Assembly (NCBI RefSeq): GCF_900106805.1
Contig: NZ_FNNP01000003.1
Span: forward strand, 186,001-250,000
DNA: 64,000 nt
From: Ruegeria halocynthiae
Lineage (GTDB): Bacteria > Pseudomonadota > Alphaproteobacteria > Rhodobacterales > Rhodobacteraceae
Reading direction: 5' to 3'
Shown here: piece by piece, positions 1 to 7,369 of the stretch
Numbering within the stretch: position 1 is the first letter of the stretch
Layout: each line of letters begins with the position of its first letter
Translations under genes and position numbers: made by a program
Notes under the pieces: model-generated
Seen by the model: only the letters and a program-made list of their open reading frames with translations
Told to the model about the DNA's origin: nothing
Databases searched by the model: none

Positions 1-388
1 TCAGAATATCTGCGCCCTCGCATCGATCCAGCAATTCAGCGGCCTCGGCTTCGGTCAGATCACAGGACCAGGCGCCGAACGGCGTCGGCGGAACGCCGTA
101 ACCCAGCCCAAAAAGGCGGAGGCCATCCAGCGTCATTCCTGATCCGTGCAACACATGCACACCATCCGGCGCGGCGTCGGTCAGTTCGCCCACACTTTCG
201 GCATTGCCCGGCACCAGAACCAGCGGCGCGGCGATACCTGCAAGCATTTGAATTGCCTCGTCCAGGCCCTGCCGCATGTTGCAGAAATCTCCGGCTCCGA
301 TCACCAAATCGGCTTCGGTGCTGGCAGCAACCACATCAGCAGCACGGTTACGTGCCATGTGCAGGTCCGAGAATGCAAGAACCTTCAT
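1..388 (-). CDS. Metallophosphoesterase family protein (3' part lies beyond the window start)
   Basis: The minus-strand reading frame starts with ATG at 388 and stays open to base 1, so only the first 129 codons are visible. The N-terminus carries the calcineurin-like metallophosphoesterase signature: a SDLH block at residues 7-10, GDF near residue 33 and a PGNAE block near residue 61, which supply the Asp, His and Asn ligands of a di-metal site. Substrate cannot be told from this part. It follows the uracil-DNA glycosylase gene with a 4-base ATGA overlap, so the two are translationally coupled and form one operon. Family assignment is firm; function is open. Confidence 0.85.
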   Translation of the reverse strand, partial: MKVLAFSDLHMARNRAADVVAASTEADLVIGAGDFCNMRQGLDEAIQMLAGIAAPLVLVPGNAESVGELTDAAPDGVHVLHGSGMTLDGLRLFGLGYGVPPTPFGAWSCDLTEAEAAELLDRCEGADIL

Positions 389-1149
389 GCCCCAGCCTCC
401 AATCGTGCCTTAAGCTCAAGCAGATCGGCCCAAGCTTGCCGCTTCATCTGCGGTTGCCGCAACAGATAGGCGGGGTGGAACATCGGTATAACCGGCAGAT
501 CCAGCGCCTGATCCCATCGCCCGCGCAACCGAGTAATGCCGCGTTTGCCCAGCACCGCCTGACAACTTATGTTGCCCATGATTACCAGTACCTCGGGCTT
601 GGCCAACGCCACGTGGCGTTCCAAAAACGGCTTCATCATGCCGATTTCTTCCGGCTTGGGATCGCGGTTTTGCGGAGGCCGCCACGGCAGAACATTGGTG
701 ATATAGACATTCTCGCGCCGATCCAGATCAATCGCTGCCAGCATCCGGTCCAGCAACTGCCCGGCGCGCCCGACGAAAGGCTTGCCCTCGCGATCTTCAT
801 CACGTCCGGGTGCTTCGCCGATGATCATCACCCGCGCTCCGGGCGTACCATCGGCAAACACCAGTTGTCGCGCACCGCGTTTCAGTTCGCAAAGGTCGAA
901 CGTTTCCATCGCGGCCCGCAAATCGGTCAGTGATCCAGCAGACTTTGCCACTTGTTGCGCAACGACCGCAGCTTCGACAGGCTCAGCTTTCTTCATCGGC
1001 TCTGCGACAGCGGGCTTCTTCGCCTTCGGCGTCTTGTCCGGCAGCGCATAGCGGTCGAGAGGCGCATCCGCGATCGCCTCTGTTGCGCCCAGCTCGATCT
1101 GCCATTCCAGCAGCGCCCGCGCGGTGTGATAGTCCAAGCCCGATTCCAT
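385..1149 (-). CDS. Uracil-DNA glycosylase, family 4-like, lacking most Fe-S ligands
   Basis: A 254-aa protein of the uracil-DNA glycosylase superfamily, which removes uracil from DNA at the start of base excision repair. Motif 1 (GEAPGRDED, about residues 111-119) and motif 2 (HPAYLLR, about 225-231) are intact. An Ala/Lys-rich linker of about 45 residues precedes the catalytic domain, as in other alphaproteobacterial members. Family 4 enzymes bind a 4Fe-4S cluster through four cysteines. Here only C87 is kept: the partner three residues upstream is Phe, the cysteine of the usual KCRPP block is Trp (W156) and the following one is Met. The ATG at 1149 is chosen over a TTG at 1158. It is coupled to the downstream metallophosphoesterase. 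Confidence 0.88.
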   Translation of the reverse strand: MESGLDYHTARALLEWQIELGATEAIADAPLDRYALPDKTPKAKKPAVAEPMKKAEPVEAAVVAQQVAKSAGSLTDLRAAMETFDLCELKRGARQLVFADGTPGARVMIIGEAPGRDEDREGKPFVGRAGQLLDRMLAAIDLDRRENVYITNVLPWRPPQNRDPKPEEIGMMKPFLERHVALAKPEVLVIMGNISCQAVLGKRGITRLRGRWDQALDLPVIPMFHPAYLLRQPQMKRQAWADLLELKARLEAGA

Positions 1150-1222
1150 AGTTCTCAATCTAACCAGCTTTTGACCGAGGGAAAGCGAATAGACCTTGCC
1201 ACAGCCCCTTCACAGGTCGACC

Positions 1223-1849
1223 ATGACGATATTCATGCTGTTGATCCTGCGAATCCTTCTGATCGGACTGGCGCTGACCTTCATCAGCGATCCAATTTGG
1301 GCGAGCGTTCTTGACCGAAACGGACAGTGCCGCCCCGGTCAATTGCAATGCGGCCGCGGATGCTGCCCTGCTGGTCAGCGATGCAGCTTTGATGGGCGCT
1401 GTATCCCTCTGGGGCACACATATTGCGGCGGCGGGCGCACCTGTGGCCCGTTTGAACGCTGCGTGGCAGGCGGCACGCGCTGTGCCCCTGCAGGGCTGAA
1501 CAAATGCACCTCGCGTTTGGATTGCCCCGGTGACAGCTTCTGCAACGGACGCGGGGAATGTGAACGCAACACACCGGAATTCGTGCCCGGGCCAGCCATT
1601 ACATGCGACGATGGCCTAACCTGCGGCCCCGGATCATCCTGCCTGCCGGGCGGTGGATGCTCGCGGCCCGGTTGGTTTTTATGCGAGGAAACCGATTCTC
1701 AATGCCGCCCTGGTTTCAAATGCTCGGCGCATCAGGGATGCGTGCCCATCAAGGCCATCGATTGCGGTTACGGCAAATGGTGCAAACCGGGTGAACAGTG
1801 TTTGCCCGAAGGCGGGTGCGAGAAATTGCCCGAGGGCACGGAACCTTAG
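1223..1849 (+). CDS. Secreted cysteine-rich repeat protein (six four-cysteine modules)
   Basis: A 208-aa protein that I do not recognise as a named family. It starts at ATG 1223 with a hydrophobic segment (MTIFMLLILR...) and an Ala-Ser cleavage-like site near residue 28, so it is probably exported. The mature part has 26 cysteines. They fall into six consecutive modules of about 22-26 residues with spacing C-x(4-6)-C-x(5)-C-x(4-5)-C, where CPAG, CGPG or CKPG often opens the third loop. The even count and regular spacing suggest a disulfide-bonded chain of small domains. It stands alone, divergent from the glycosylase operon and upstream of pyrB. Function unknown; an extracellular structural or binding role is an inference. 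Confidence 0.8.
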   Translation: MTIFMLLILRILLIGLALTFISDPIWASVLDRNGQCRPGQLQCGRGCCPAGQRCSFDGRCIPLGHTYCGGGRTCGPFERCVAGGTRCAPAGLNKCTSRLDCPGDSFCNGRGECERNTPEFVPGPAITCDDGLTCGPGSSCLPGGGCSRPGWFLCEETDSQCRPGFKCSAHQGCVPIKAIDCGYGKWCKPGEQCLPEGGCEKLPEGTEP

Positions 1850-1908
1850 GTTGCCACAAGCCACGCGCCTTCTTATAAGCAGCCCGATTGTCAGACAGGA
1901 GCCCGCCC

Positions 1909-2844
1909 ATGCGTTTCGCCCACCGTCACCTTCTTGGCATCGAGCATCTGTCACAATCCGATATCACCGCCATCCTTGATCTGGCCGAGACCTATGTCGA
2001 TCTGAATCGGCAATCGACCAAGCATTCCGATGTGCTTTCGGGGCTGACGCAGATCAACATGTTCTTTGAAAATTCCACCCGCACGCAGGCCAGTTTTGAA
2101 CTGGCGGGCAAACGGCTGGGCGCGGATGTGATGAATATGGCGATGCAGGCGAGTTCGATCAAAAAGGGTGAGACGCTGATCGACACCGCCATGACACTGA
2201 ATGCGATGCACCCCGATCTGCTGGTGGTGCGCCACCCGCATTCCGGCGCTGTGGATTTGCTCGCCCAGAAGGTAAACTGCGCGGTGCTGAACGCGGGCGA
2301 CGGGCGGCACGAGCATCCGACACAGGCCCTGTTGGATGCGCTGACCATCCGTCGCGCCAAAGGCCGCCTGCACCGTCTGAACATCGCAATCTGCGGGGAC
2401 GTCGCGCATTCGCGTGTCGCGCGCTCGAACCTGATCTTGTTGGGCAAGATGGAGAACCGCATCCGCCTTATCGGCCCGCCGACGCTGGTGCCTTCTCAGT
2501 TCTCGGAGTTCGGAGCCGAGATTTACGACGACATGAACGAGGGTCTGAAAGACGTCGATGTCGTGATGATGCTACGCCTGCAAAAAGAGCGAATGGATGG
2601 CGGCTTCATCCCCTCGGAACGCGAATATTATCACCGCTATGGGCTTGACGGCGCGAAACTGGCACTGGCCAAGTCCGACGCCATCATCATGCATCCCGGC
2701 CCCATGAACCGAGGGGTCGAGATTGACGGCACCCTGGCCGATGACATCAACCGCTCTGTCATTCAGGAACAGGTCGAGATGGGCGTTGCTATCCGCATGG
2801 CCGCGATGGATCTGCTGGCCCGAAACGCACGGGACGCCGCATGA
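1909..2844 (+). CDS. pyrB: Aspartate carbamoyltransferase catalytic subunit
   Basis: A 311-aa catalytic chain that condenses carbamoyl phosphate with L-aspartate to N-carbamoyl-L-aspartate, the committed step of pyrimidine synthesis. The carbamoyl-phosphate motif STRT lies at residues 56-59, followed by the [10 protein letters not shown] block and the C-terminal HPGPMNRG aspartate-binding loop. The ATG at 1909 is preceded by AGGAG with suitable spacing; the longer frame from 1888 has no ribosome binding site. No pyrI regulatory gene is seen. It begins an operon running through two small membrane genes, a dihydroorotase-like gene and plsY. Its pairing with an apparently inactive dihydroorotase resembles the PyrB/PyrC' arrangement known from Pseudomonas. 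Confidence 0.97.
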   Translation: MRFAHRHLLGIEHLSQSDITAILDLAETYVDLNRQSTKHSDVLSGLTQINMFFENSTRTQASFELAGKRLGADVMNMAMQASSIKKGETLIDTAMTLNAMHPDLLVVRHPHSGAVDLLAQKVNCAVLNAGDGRHEHPTQALLDALTIRRAKGRLHRLNIAICGDVAHSRVARSNLILLGKMENRIRLIGPPTLVPSQFSEFGAEIYDDMNEGLKDVDVVMMLRLQKERMDGGFIPSEREYYHRYGLDGAKLALAKSDAIIMHPGPMNRGVEIDGTLADDINRSVIQEQVEMGVAIRMAAMDLLARNARDAA

Positions 2845-3359
2845 GTGATCTAACCATCGCCCCCCATGAACACGGCGTGATCCGACTGTTCACGCTGAAC
2901 ATGCGCCCGCAAGAGGCAAAGTTCCTGCGTGAACCGGGTGCTGCCGATCAGGTGCTGGGCGTTGACGGGTTGGACCTCAAACACATCGACATATTCCCTG
3001 TATCCGACCTCGAAGAGCTTGGACTTTTCGGCTATCTCAACGAAGGCTGCGGCGTTTCAGAAGATCAATTGGACAGGGACAAGCTGGACAGAATCGAAGG
3101 CTGGGTAATGGTTGTGCGCAGCGCAGCGTTCGGTGGCCGCGCGACCAAGCTGACACCTGACCCGAGACTACGCCTGATTGGTCTTTATACCGAAGAGGCC
3201 ACGAACTGGACCGGTGGCGTGATTAAGACCCAAAGCGCCAAACCATTCTCGGCCCCGCTGCCCCCAACAGAAGATGACAGGCCACGCCGCTTCGGCTCGT
3301 CCCTCATTGTAATACTGATCCTGATTGTTGTCGGAGGCGCGCTGTGGCTGATCCTGTGA
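2841..3359 (+). CDS. Conserved hypothetical tail-anchored membrane protein in the pyrB operon
   Basis: A 172-aa protein that overlaps the pyrB stop codon by an ATGA junction, so it is translationally coupled to pyrB. The first 145 residues look soluble and mixed alpha/beta without a motif I can name. A proline-rich linker leads to a single strongly hydrophobic helix (about 152-171) ending the protein, so it should be anchored by its C-terminus with the main domain in the cytoplasm. It overlaps the next small gene by 16 bases. Its function is unknown. Its position between pyrB and the dihydroorotase-like gene suggests a link to membrane localisation or simply to co-expression. Confidence 0.85.
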   Translation: MSDLTIAPHEHGVIRLFTLNMRPQEAKFLREPGAADQVLGVDGLDLKHIDIFPVSDLEELGLFGYLNEGCGVSEDQLDRDKLDRIEGWVMVVRSAAFGGRATKLTPDPRLRLIGLYTEEATNWTGGVIKTQSAKPFSAPLPPTEDDRPRRFGSSLIVILILIVVGGALWLIL

Positions 3360-3730
3360 CATTCAAGCCCGACAAAAGCGCTTATCTGCGCACGAACACA
3401 TGGCTGGCGGCAGCTGCCATGGCAGGCGCGATGATTGTTCTTTGGATCATCGGCAATCCATACGTCTGGACCGGGGCACCTGCTGGCCTTGCCGCCGTCG
3501 GTATTCGCGCGTGGTATCTGGCATCAGAGGAACTGACCGCCACGTGGAAAATGTCCGACACCTCTGTGTCCGGTCCTGGCGGGCGAGATGTTTCGTTGAA
3601 TCAGATCGAGGCGGTCAACATCATGGGTAGTTTTGTTCAGATCGTTACAAAATCCGGCGACAAGCATCTTATCAAATACCAAGCGGACCCAGCCGCGACC
3701 AAAGCCGCTATCGAAAGGGCCATGGCATGA
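3344..3730 (+). CDS. Small membrane protein with a bacterial PH-like domain
   Basis: A 128-aa protein beginning with GTG at 3344, which has GGAGG four bases upstream inside the preceding gene. Residues 17-60 form two transmembrane helices. The remaining C-terminal half (WKMSDTSV...LNQIEAVNIMGS...) has the short-strand pattern of bacterial PH-like (DUF304-type) membrane domains, in which a polar membrane-proximal barrel follows two helices. It overlaps the upstream tail-anchored gene by 16 bases and the next gene by 4 bases. Role unknown; the tight overlaps argue that it is made together with the pyrimidine enzymes. Confidence 0.85.
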   Translation: MADPVTFKPDKSAYLRTNTWLAAAAMAGAMIVLWIIGNPYVWTGAPAGLAAVGIRAWYLASEELTATWKMSDTSVSGPGGRDVSLNQIEAVNIMGSFVQIVTKSGDKHLIKYQADPAATKAAIERAMA

Positions 3731-5007
3731 GCAACCTGATCTTCACAAACGCCCGCCTGATTGATCCGGAAAACGGTACGGACGCACTGGGATGGCTGCA
3801 GATCGCAGATGGTCGGATCGCCTCATGTGGTGAAGGGGACGCACCCAACTCGGACGCGAAGGCGATTGATTGCAACGGGCAGTGCCTGGCCCCTGGCATC
3901 GTCGATATTGGCGTCAAGGTGTGCGAACCGGGCGAGCGACATAAGGAAAGCTATAAGTCTGCCGGTCTGGCAGCAGCGGCCGGAGGCGTGACCACCATCG
4001 TCACCCGTCCGGATACGCTGCCTGCTGTGGACACGCCTGAAACACTGGAATTCGCCACCCGGCGCGCGCAGGCGGATGCTCCGGTCAATGTACTGCCAAT
4101 GGCTGCGCTGACCAAAGGACGCGACGGGCGCGAGATGACCGAGATCGGATTCCTTCAGGATGCAGGCGCCGTGGCCTTCACCGATTGCGATCATGTCATC
4201 ACCAATACCAAAGTGTTTTCCCGCGCTCTGACCTATGCAAAATCCTGCGATGCACTGGTCATCGCACATCCACAGGAACCGGGCCTCAGCAGTGGGGCGG
4301 CCGCAACCAGTGGCAAGTTCGCAGCCCTGCGCGGCCTGCCAGCTGTGTCACCAATGGCCGAACGCATGGGTCTGGACCGTGACATCGCGCTGCTGGAAAT
4401 GACCGGTGCGGCTTATCACGCCGATCAGATCACCACTGCCCGTGCCCTGCCCGCACTGGAACGGGCCAAGCGGAACGGGCTGGATATCACCGCCGGGACC
4501 TCGATCCATCACCTGACGCTGAACGAATTGGACGTCGCTAATTATCGCACCTTTTTCAAGGTCAAGCCGCCGCTGCGTTCAGAAGACGACCGGCAAGCGG
4601 TGATCGAGGCCGTTCGTACCGGACTGATCGATACGATCAGTTCAATGCACACCCCACAGGACGAAGAAAGCAAACGTCTGCCGTTTGAAGAAGCGGCCTC
4701 GGGCGCAGTAGCGCTGGAAACGCTGTTGCCTGCGGCTTTGCGGCTCTATCATGCGGGACAGTTGGACCTGCCCAACTTGTTCCGGGCGATGGCCCTGAAC
4801 CCGGCCAAACGTCTGGGGCTTGAGGCAGGTCGCCTGTCCCACGGAGCACCGGCTGACCTGGTTCTGTTCGACCCCGATGCACCCTTTGTTCTGGACCGTT
4901 TCACCCTGAAATCGAAATCGCAGAATACTCCGTTTGACGGGCAGCGGATGCAAGGTAAGGTCACCGCGACCTATGTCGCTGGACAAGAAGTGTACCGGAG
5001 AGCCTGA
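3727..5007 (+). CDS. Dihydroorotase-like protein (PyrC'/PyrX type), probably non-catalytic
   Basis: A 426-aa amidohydrolase-fold protein of the class I dihydroorotase family; automatic pipelines would call it pyrC. The metal site is not conserved. The usual DxHxH strand reads DIGVK (D60, G62, K64), the histidine of the HVST-type block is Q234 in DQITT, and the TDHAPH aspartate is M307 in SSMHTPQ. The carboxylated lysine or Asp position keeps D153 and one histidine remains at H181. In Pseudomonas such degenerate PyrC' subunits assemble with PyrB into an active dodecamer without dihydroorotase activity. I infer the same here, with a true dihydroorotase encoded elsewhere. It overlaps the preceding gene by ATGA and shares one base with plsY. 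Confidence 0.9.
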   Translation: MSNLIFTNARLIDPENGTDALGWLQIADGRIASCGEGDAPNSDAKAIDCNGQCLAPGIVDIGVKVCEPGERHKESYKSAGLAAAAGGVTTIVTRPDTLPAVDTPETLEFATRRAQADAPVNVLPMAALTKGRDGREMTEIGFLQDAGAVAFTDCDHVITNTKVFSRALTYAKSCDALVIAHPQEPGLSSGAAATSGKFAALRGLPAVSPMAERMGLDRDIALLEMTGAAYHADQITTARALPALERAKRNGLDITAGTSIHHLTLNELDVANYRTFFKVKPPLRSEDDRQAVIEAVRTGLIDTISSMHTPQDEESKRLPFEEAASGAVALETLLPAALRLYHAGQLDLPNLFRAMALNPAKRLGLEAGRLSHGAPADLVLFDPDAPFVLDRFTLKSKSQNTPFDGQRMQGKVTATYVAGQEVYRRA

Positions 5008-5612
5008 TGCCCCTGATCGACAGCACAATGACCCTGCTCATCCTGTGGGCGGTACTGGGATATCTGATCGGGTCGATTCCGTTCGGCATGATTGTCGCGC
5101 GGGTCATGGGGCTGGGCAATCTGCGGCAGATCGGATCGGGCAATATCGGCGCAACCAACGTGTTGCGTACCGGGAACAAGCCAGCGGCGGCGCTGACATT
5201 GCTGTTTGATGCCGGCAAGGGCGCTGTGGCGGTCCTGCTTGCACGTGTACTCGCCGGAGAAGATGCCGCCCAGATCGCGGCACTGACCGCTTTTCTGGGG
5301 CATTGCTTTCCGATCTGGCTGGGCTTTAAGGGTGGTAAAGGCGTAGCGACTTTCCTTGGCCTCTGGCTGGCGCTGGATTGGCGGGTCGGCGTGGCCTGCT
5401 GTCTGACTTGGCTGGTGGCCGCGCTGATCTGGCGTATCTCATCCGTTGGCGCGCTGGCTGCGGCCGCTTTGTCAACCACTTGGATCATGGTCCTGACGAA
5501 TGGTAGTACATTCATCCTCGGGATCGCGCTGACCCTTCTGGTCTACTGGCGGCACAGCGCCAATTTGGCGCGGATCAAGGCAGGGACAGAGCCGAAAATC
5601 GGCAAATCGTGA
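5007..5612 (+). CDS. plsY: Acyl-phosphate:glycerol-3-phosphate acyltransferase
   Basis: A 201-aa integral membrane acyltransferase that moves the acyl chain of acyl-phosphate to glycerol 3-phosphate, giving lysophosphatidic acid for phospholipid synthesis. The three PlsY loops are visible: the SIPFG segment near residue 22 with the downstream GSGNIGATN motif (about 47-55), and the GFKGGKGVAT motif near residue 107. Several hydrophobic helices cover the rest, and length fits the family. The ATG shares its A with the TGA stop of the dihydroorotase-like gene (TGATG), so it is coupled to the pyrimidine operon. The next small ORF overlaps its stop. Confidence 0.96.
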   Translation: MPLIDSTMTLLILWAVLGYLIGSIPFGMIVARVMGLGNLRQIGSGNIGATNVLRTGNKPAAALTLLFDAGKGAVAVLLARVLAGEDAAQIAALTAFLGHCFPIWLGFKGGKGVATFLGLWLALDWRVGVACCLTWLVAALIWRISSVGALAAAALSTTWIMVLTNGSTFILGIALTLLVYWRHSANLARIKAGTEPKIGKS

Positions 5613-5884
5613 CCGCGCCCGGCGCCTTCATGGATGCCATGTTTGAATTGCCGATCGGCACATTCACCGGCACCGCAGGCACCAATCAATATGTGGTTTC
5701 GCACCAGATTATGGCGTGTGGCAAGTCACACAAGCTGGTGGCACATCAATTGGGCGGCCCAGACTATATCAGCTTGAATCTGTATATGACCCGGAAAAGC
5801 GGTGCATTGCTGCGACCCTGTGAAATGCCCGCTGAAAAGGTTGTGACCTTTGTTCTGACGCTTGCACCTGACGTGCAGGAATGA
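5609..5884 (+). CDS. Small hypothetical protein downstream of plsY
   Basis: A 91-aa reading frame whose GTG at 5609 overlaps the plsY TGA stop; an internal ATG at 5630 would give an 84-aa product. The sequence is balanced, has no transmembrane helix and no motif I recognise; two cysteines and three histidines are scattered. Coupling to plsY and protein-like composition support it as a gene, but it could be a chance frame. Nothing in it gives a function. Confidence 0.5.
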   Translation: MTAPGAFMDAMFELPIGTFTGTAGTNQYVVSHQIMACGKSHKLVAHQLGGPDYISLNLYMTRKSGALLRPCEMPAEKVVTFVLTLAPDVQE

Positions 5885-6056
5885 ACAGCAGATATTTGTG
5901 ATCGCACAATCACAATTGATTGCTTTGAACGTGATCGGGCCATTCCCCAACTGGGATTTTGTGACGACCAATTACTGGCGTTGCGACAATCAAATCCGGT
6001 TCGCCCGGGCAAAATTACGGTGCTCTTAAGCGAGCCTATTCACGAAAGGTGAAGTT

Positions 6057-6530
6057 ATGAACAAGTTCAAATCCATCATCAGCGGCGTCGCGCTGTCCGT
6101 TGCCATTGCAAGCTCGGCCATGGCCGCTGGCGTAGAGATCAACGCAAGCTCGACTGGTCTGGCGATGCAGGGCTATGACCCGGTGGCCTATTTCACCGTT
6201 GGAGAAGCTACTAAGGGTGACTACAAAATCACCACGCTGCACAATGATGCGCTGTACCGTTTCGCCTCGGAAGAAAACAAAGTGGCGTTTGAGGCAAACC
6301 CAGAGGCATATCTGCCCGCATACGGTGGCTACTGCGCCTTCGGCACCGCGATGGGCTTCAAATTCGATGGCGATCCGAACTACTGGAAAATTGTCGACAA
6401 CAAACTGTACCTGAACCTGTCGCAGGACATTCAGCAACGTTGGGAAGGCGACATTCCAGGCTTTGTCGAACAGGCAACCGTAAACTGGGAAGACATTGCT
6501 GATAAAGATCCGGCTGAACTGCAGCAGTAA
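6057..6530 (+). CDS. Exported YHS-domain protein
   Basis: A 157-aa protein with an N-terminal signal peptide ending in the AMA-A cleavage site near residue 23. The mature part carries the YHS-type motif: GYDPVAYF (about residues 39-46), then FASEENKVAFEANPEAYLPAYGGYC. YHS proteins are small domains often associated with metal binding or metal sensing; an exported copy of this type is common in marine alphaproteobacteria. A ribosome binding site (AAAGGTG) precedes the ATG. It is monocistronic, followed by a perfect 14-bp stem hairpin at 6551-6581. Substrate or metal unknown. Confidence 0.9.
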   Translation: MNKFKSIISGVALSVAIASSAMAAGVEINASSTGLAMQGYDPVAYFTVGEATKGDYKITTLHNDALYRFASEENKVAFEANPEAYLPAYGGYCAFGTAMGFKFDGDPNYWKIVDNKLYLNLSQDIQQRWEGDIPGFVEQATVNWEDIADKDPAELQQ

Positions 6531-6550
6531 TTCGCCGAAGATTCCTGCCA

Positions 6551-6581
6551 GATCGGCGGCAGATCGTATCTGCCGCCGATC
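6551..6581 (+). terminator. Hairpin after the YHS gene
   Basis: A perfect 14-bp inverted repeat (gatcggcggcagat at 6551-6564 and its complement at 6568-6581) with a 3-base loop lies 20 bases after the YHS stop. It lacks a long T tract, so it may act as a stabilising hairpin as well as a terminator. The rest of the gap to 6793 holds no gene that I can see. Confidence 0.6.
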
Positions 6582-6793
6582 GTCGTTTGAAGATGCCGTA
6601 TCGCGACCTATGTGGTTTTAAAGACAAGTACTCAACTTGATAGGGCCATCGCCAGAGTATCTGGCCGCGCAATAGACGGTTCAGAATAGACAAAGCATCA
6701 CTGATCCGGCTTTCGCGCCTGGCCGTAGAGTCAAGGATATGGCTGCCTGCAGATTGGCCTGGCAGTAAACTTCGAGCGAAAGGAAACAATAAG

Positions 6794-7327
6794 ATGACAG
6801 GAAAATTGGCACTGCTCACCACTGTCGCGACAATGGCCGCAGGGTCCGTGATGGCTCAATCTTCGGGCAATTGGACTGGGTTCTACGGCGGTGGACAGCT
6901 TGGGTATGCGGATATCGACTCCAATGTGTCAGGCGTAGACGGAGATGGCGCGATTGGCGGTATCATCCTTGGCTACGACTACGATCTGGGCGATTGGGTT
7001 GTCGGTGGCGGATTCGACTATGACTGGAGCGACATTGACCTGGGCAGCGCCGCCACGGTCGAGAAGGTCTGGCGGATCAAGGCCCGTGCCGGTTACAAGG
7101 TGAACCCGCAAGGGCTGCTGTATGGAACCGCAGGGTATGCCGACGCGGATACAGACAATCTAGGCAGCGACAACGGCTGGTTCATCGGTGCTGGCTATGA
7201 ACAGATCGTGGCCCCCAATATCAGTGTTGGCGGCGAGCTTCTGTATCATGAGTTTGATGACTTCAACTCTTCTGGCGTCGATGTTGATGCAACGACCCTT
7301 CAGCTTCGCGTCGCTTATCGGTTCTAA
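6794..7327 (+). CDS. Small outer-membrane beta-barrel protein (porin/opacity family)
   Basis: A 177-aa exported protein. Residues 1-21 form a signal peptide ending near VMAQS. The mature part opens with NWTGFYGGGQLGYA, the hallmark start of eight-stranded barrels of the Omp25/OmpA-like transmembrane family, and continues in alternating hydrophobic and polar strands rich in Gly, Asp and aromatic residues. It ends in LQLRVAYRF, a C-terminal aromatic as recognised by the BAM machinery. A lone gene with a ribosome binding site (AAGGAAAC). Likely a structural barrel of the outer membrane; no pore function is shown. Confidence 0.9.
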   Translation: MTGKLALLTTVATMAAGSVMAQSSGNWTGFYGGGQLGYADIDSNVSGVDGDGAIGGIILGYDYDLGDWVVGGGFDYDWSDIDLGSAATVEKVWRIKARAGYKVNPQGLLYGTAGYADADTDNLGSDNGWFIGAGYEQIVAPNISVGGELLYHEFDDFNSSGVDVDATTLQLRVAYRF

Positions 7328-7339
7328 CGAAAAGCTGTG

Positions 7340-7362
7340 GGCCCGGCATCAGCTGCCGGGCC
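7340..7362. terminator. Bidirectional hairpin between convergent genes
   Basis: Inverted repeat ggcccggca / tgccgggcc (7340-7348 and 7354-7362, loop of 5) sits in the 42-base gap between the barrel protein gene and the convergent quinone oxidoreductase gene, where a shared terminator is expected. Confidence 0.6.
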
Positions 7363-7369
7363 GGACCTG

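Noticed and set aside
5726..6012. Minus-strand frames opposite the small ORF after plsY
   Set aside because: No ribosome binding site and no neighbouring context; the plus-strand frame is coupled to plsY and is preferred.
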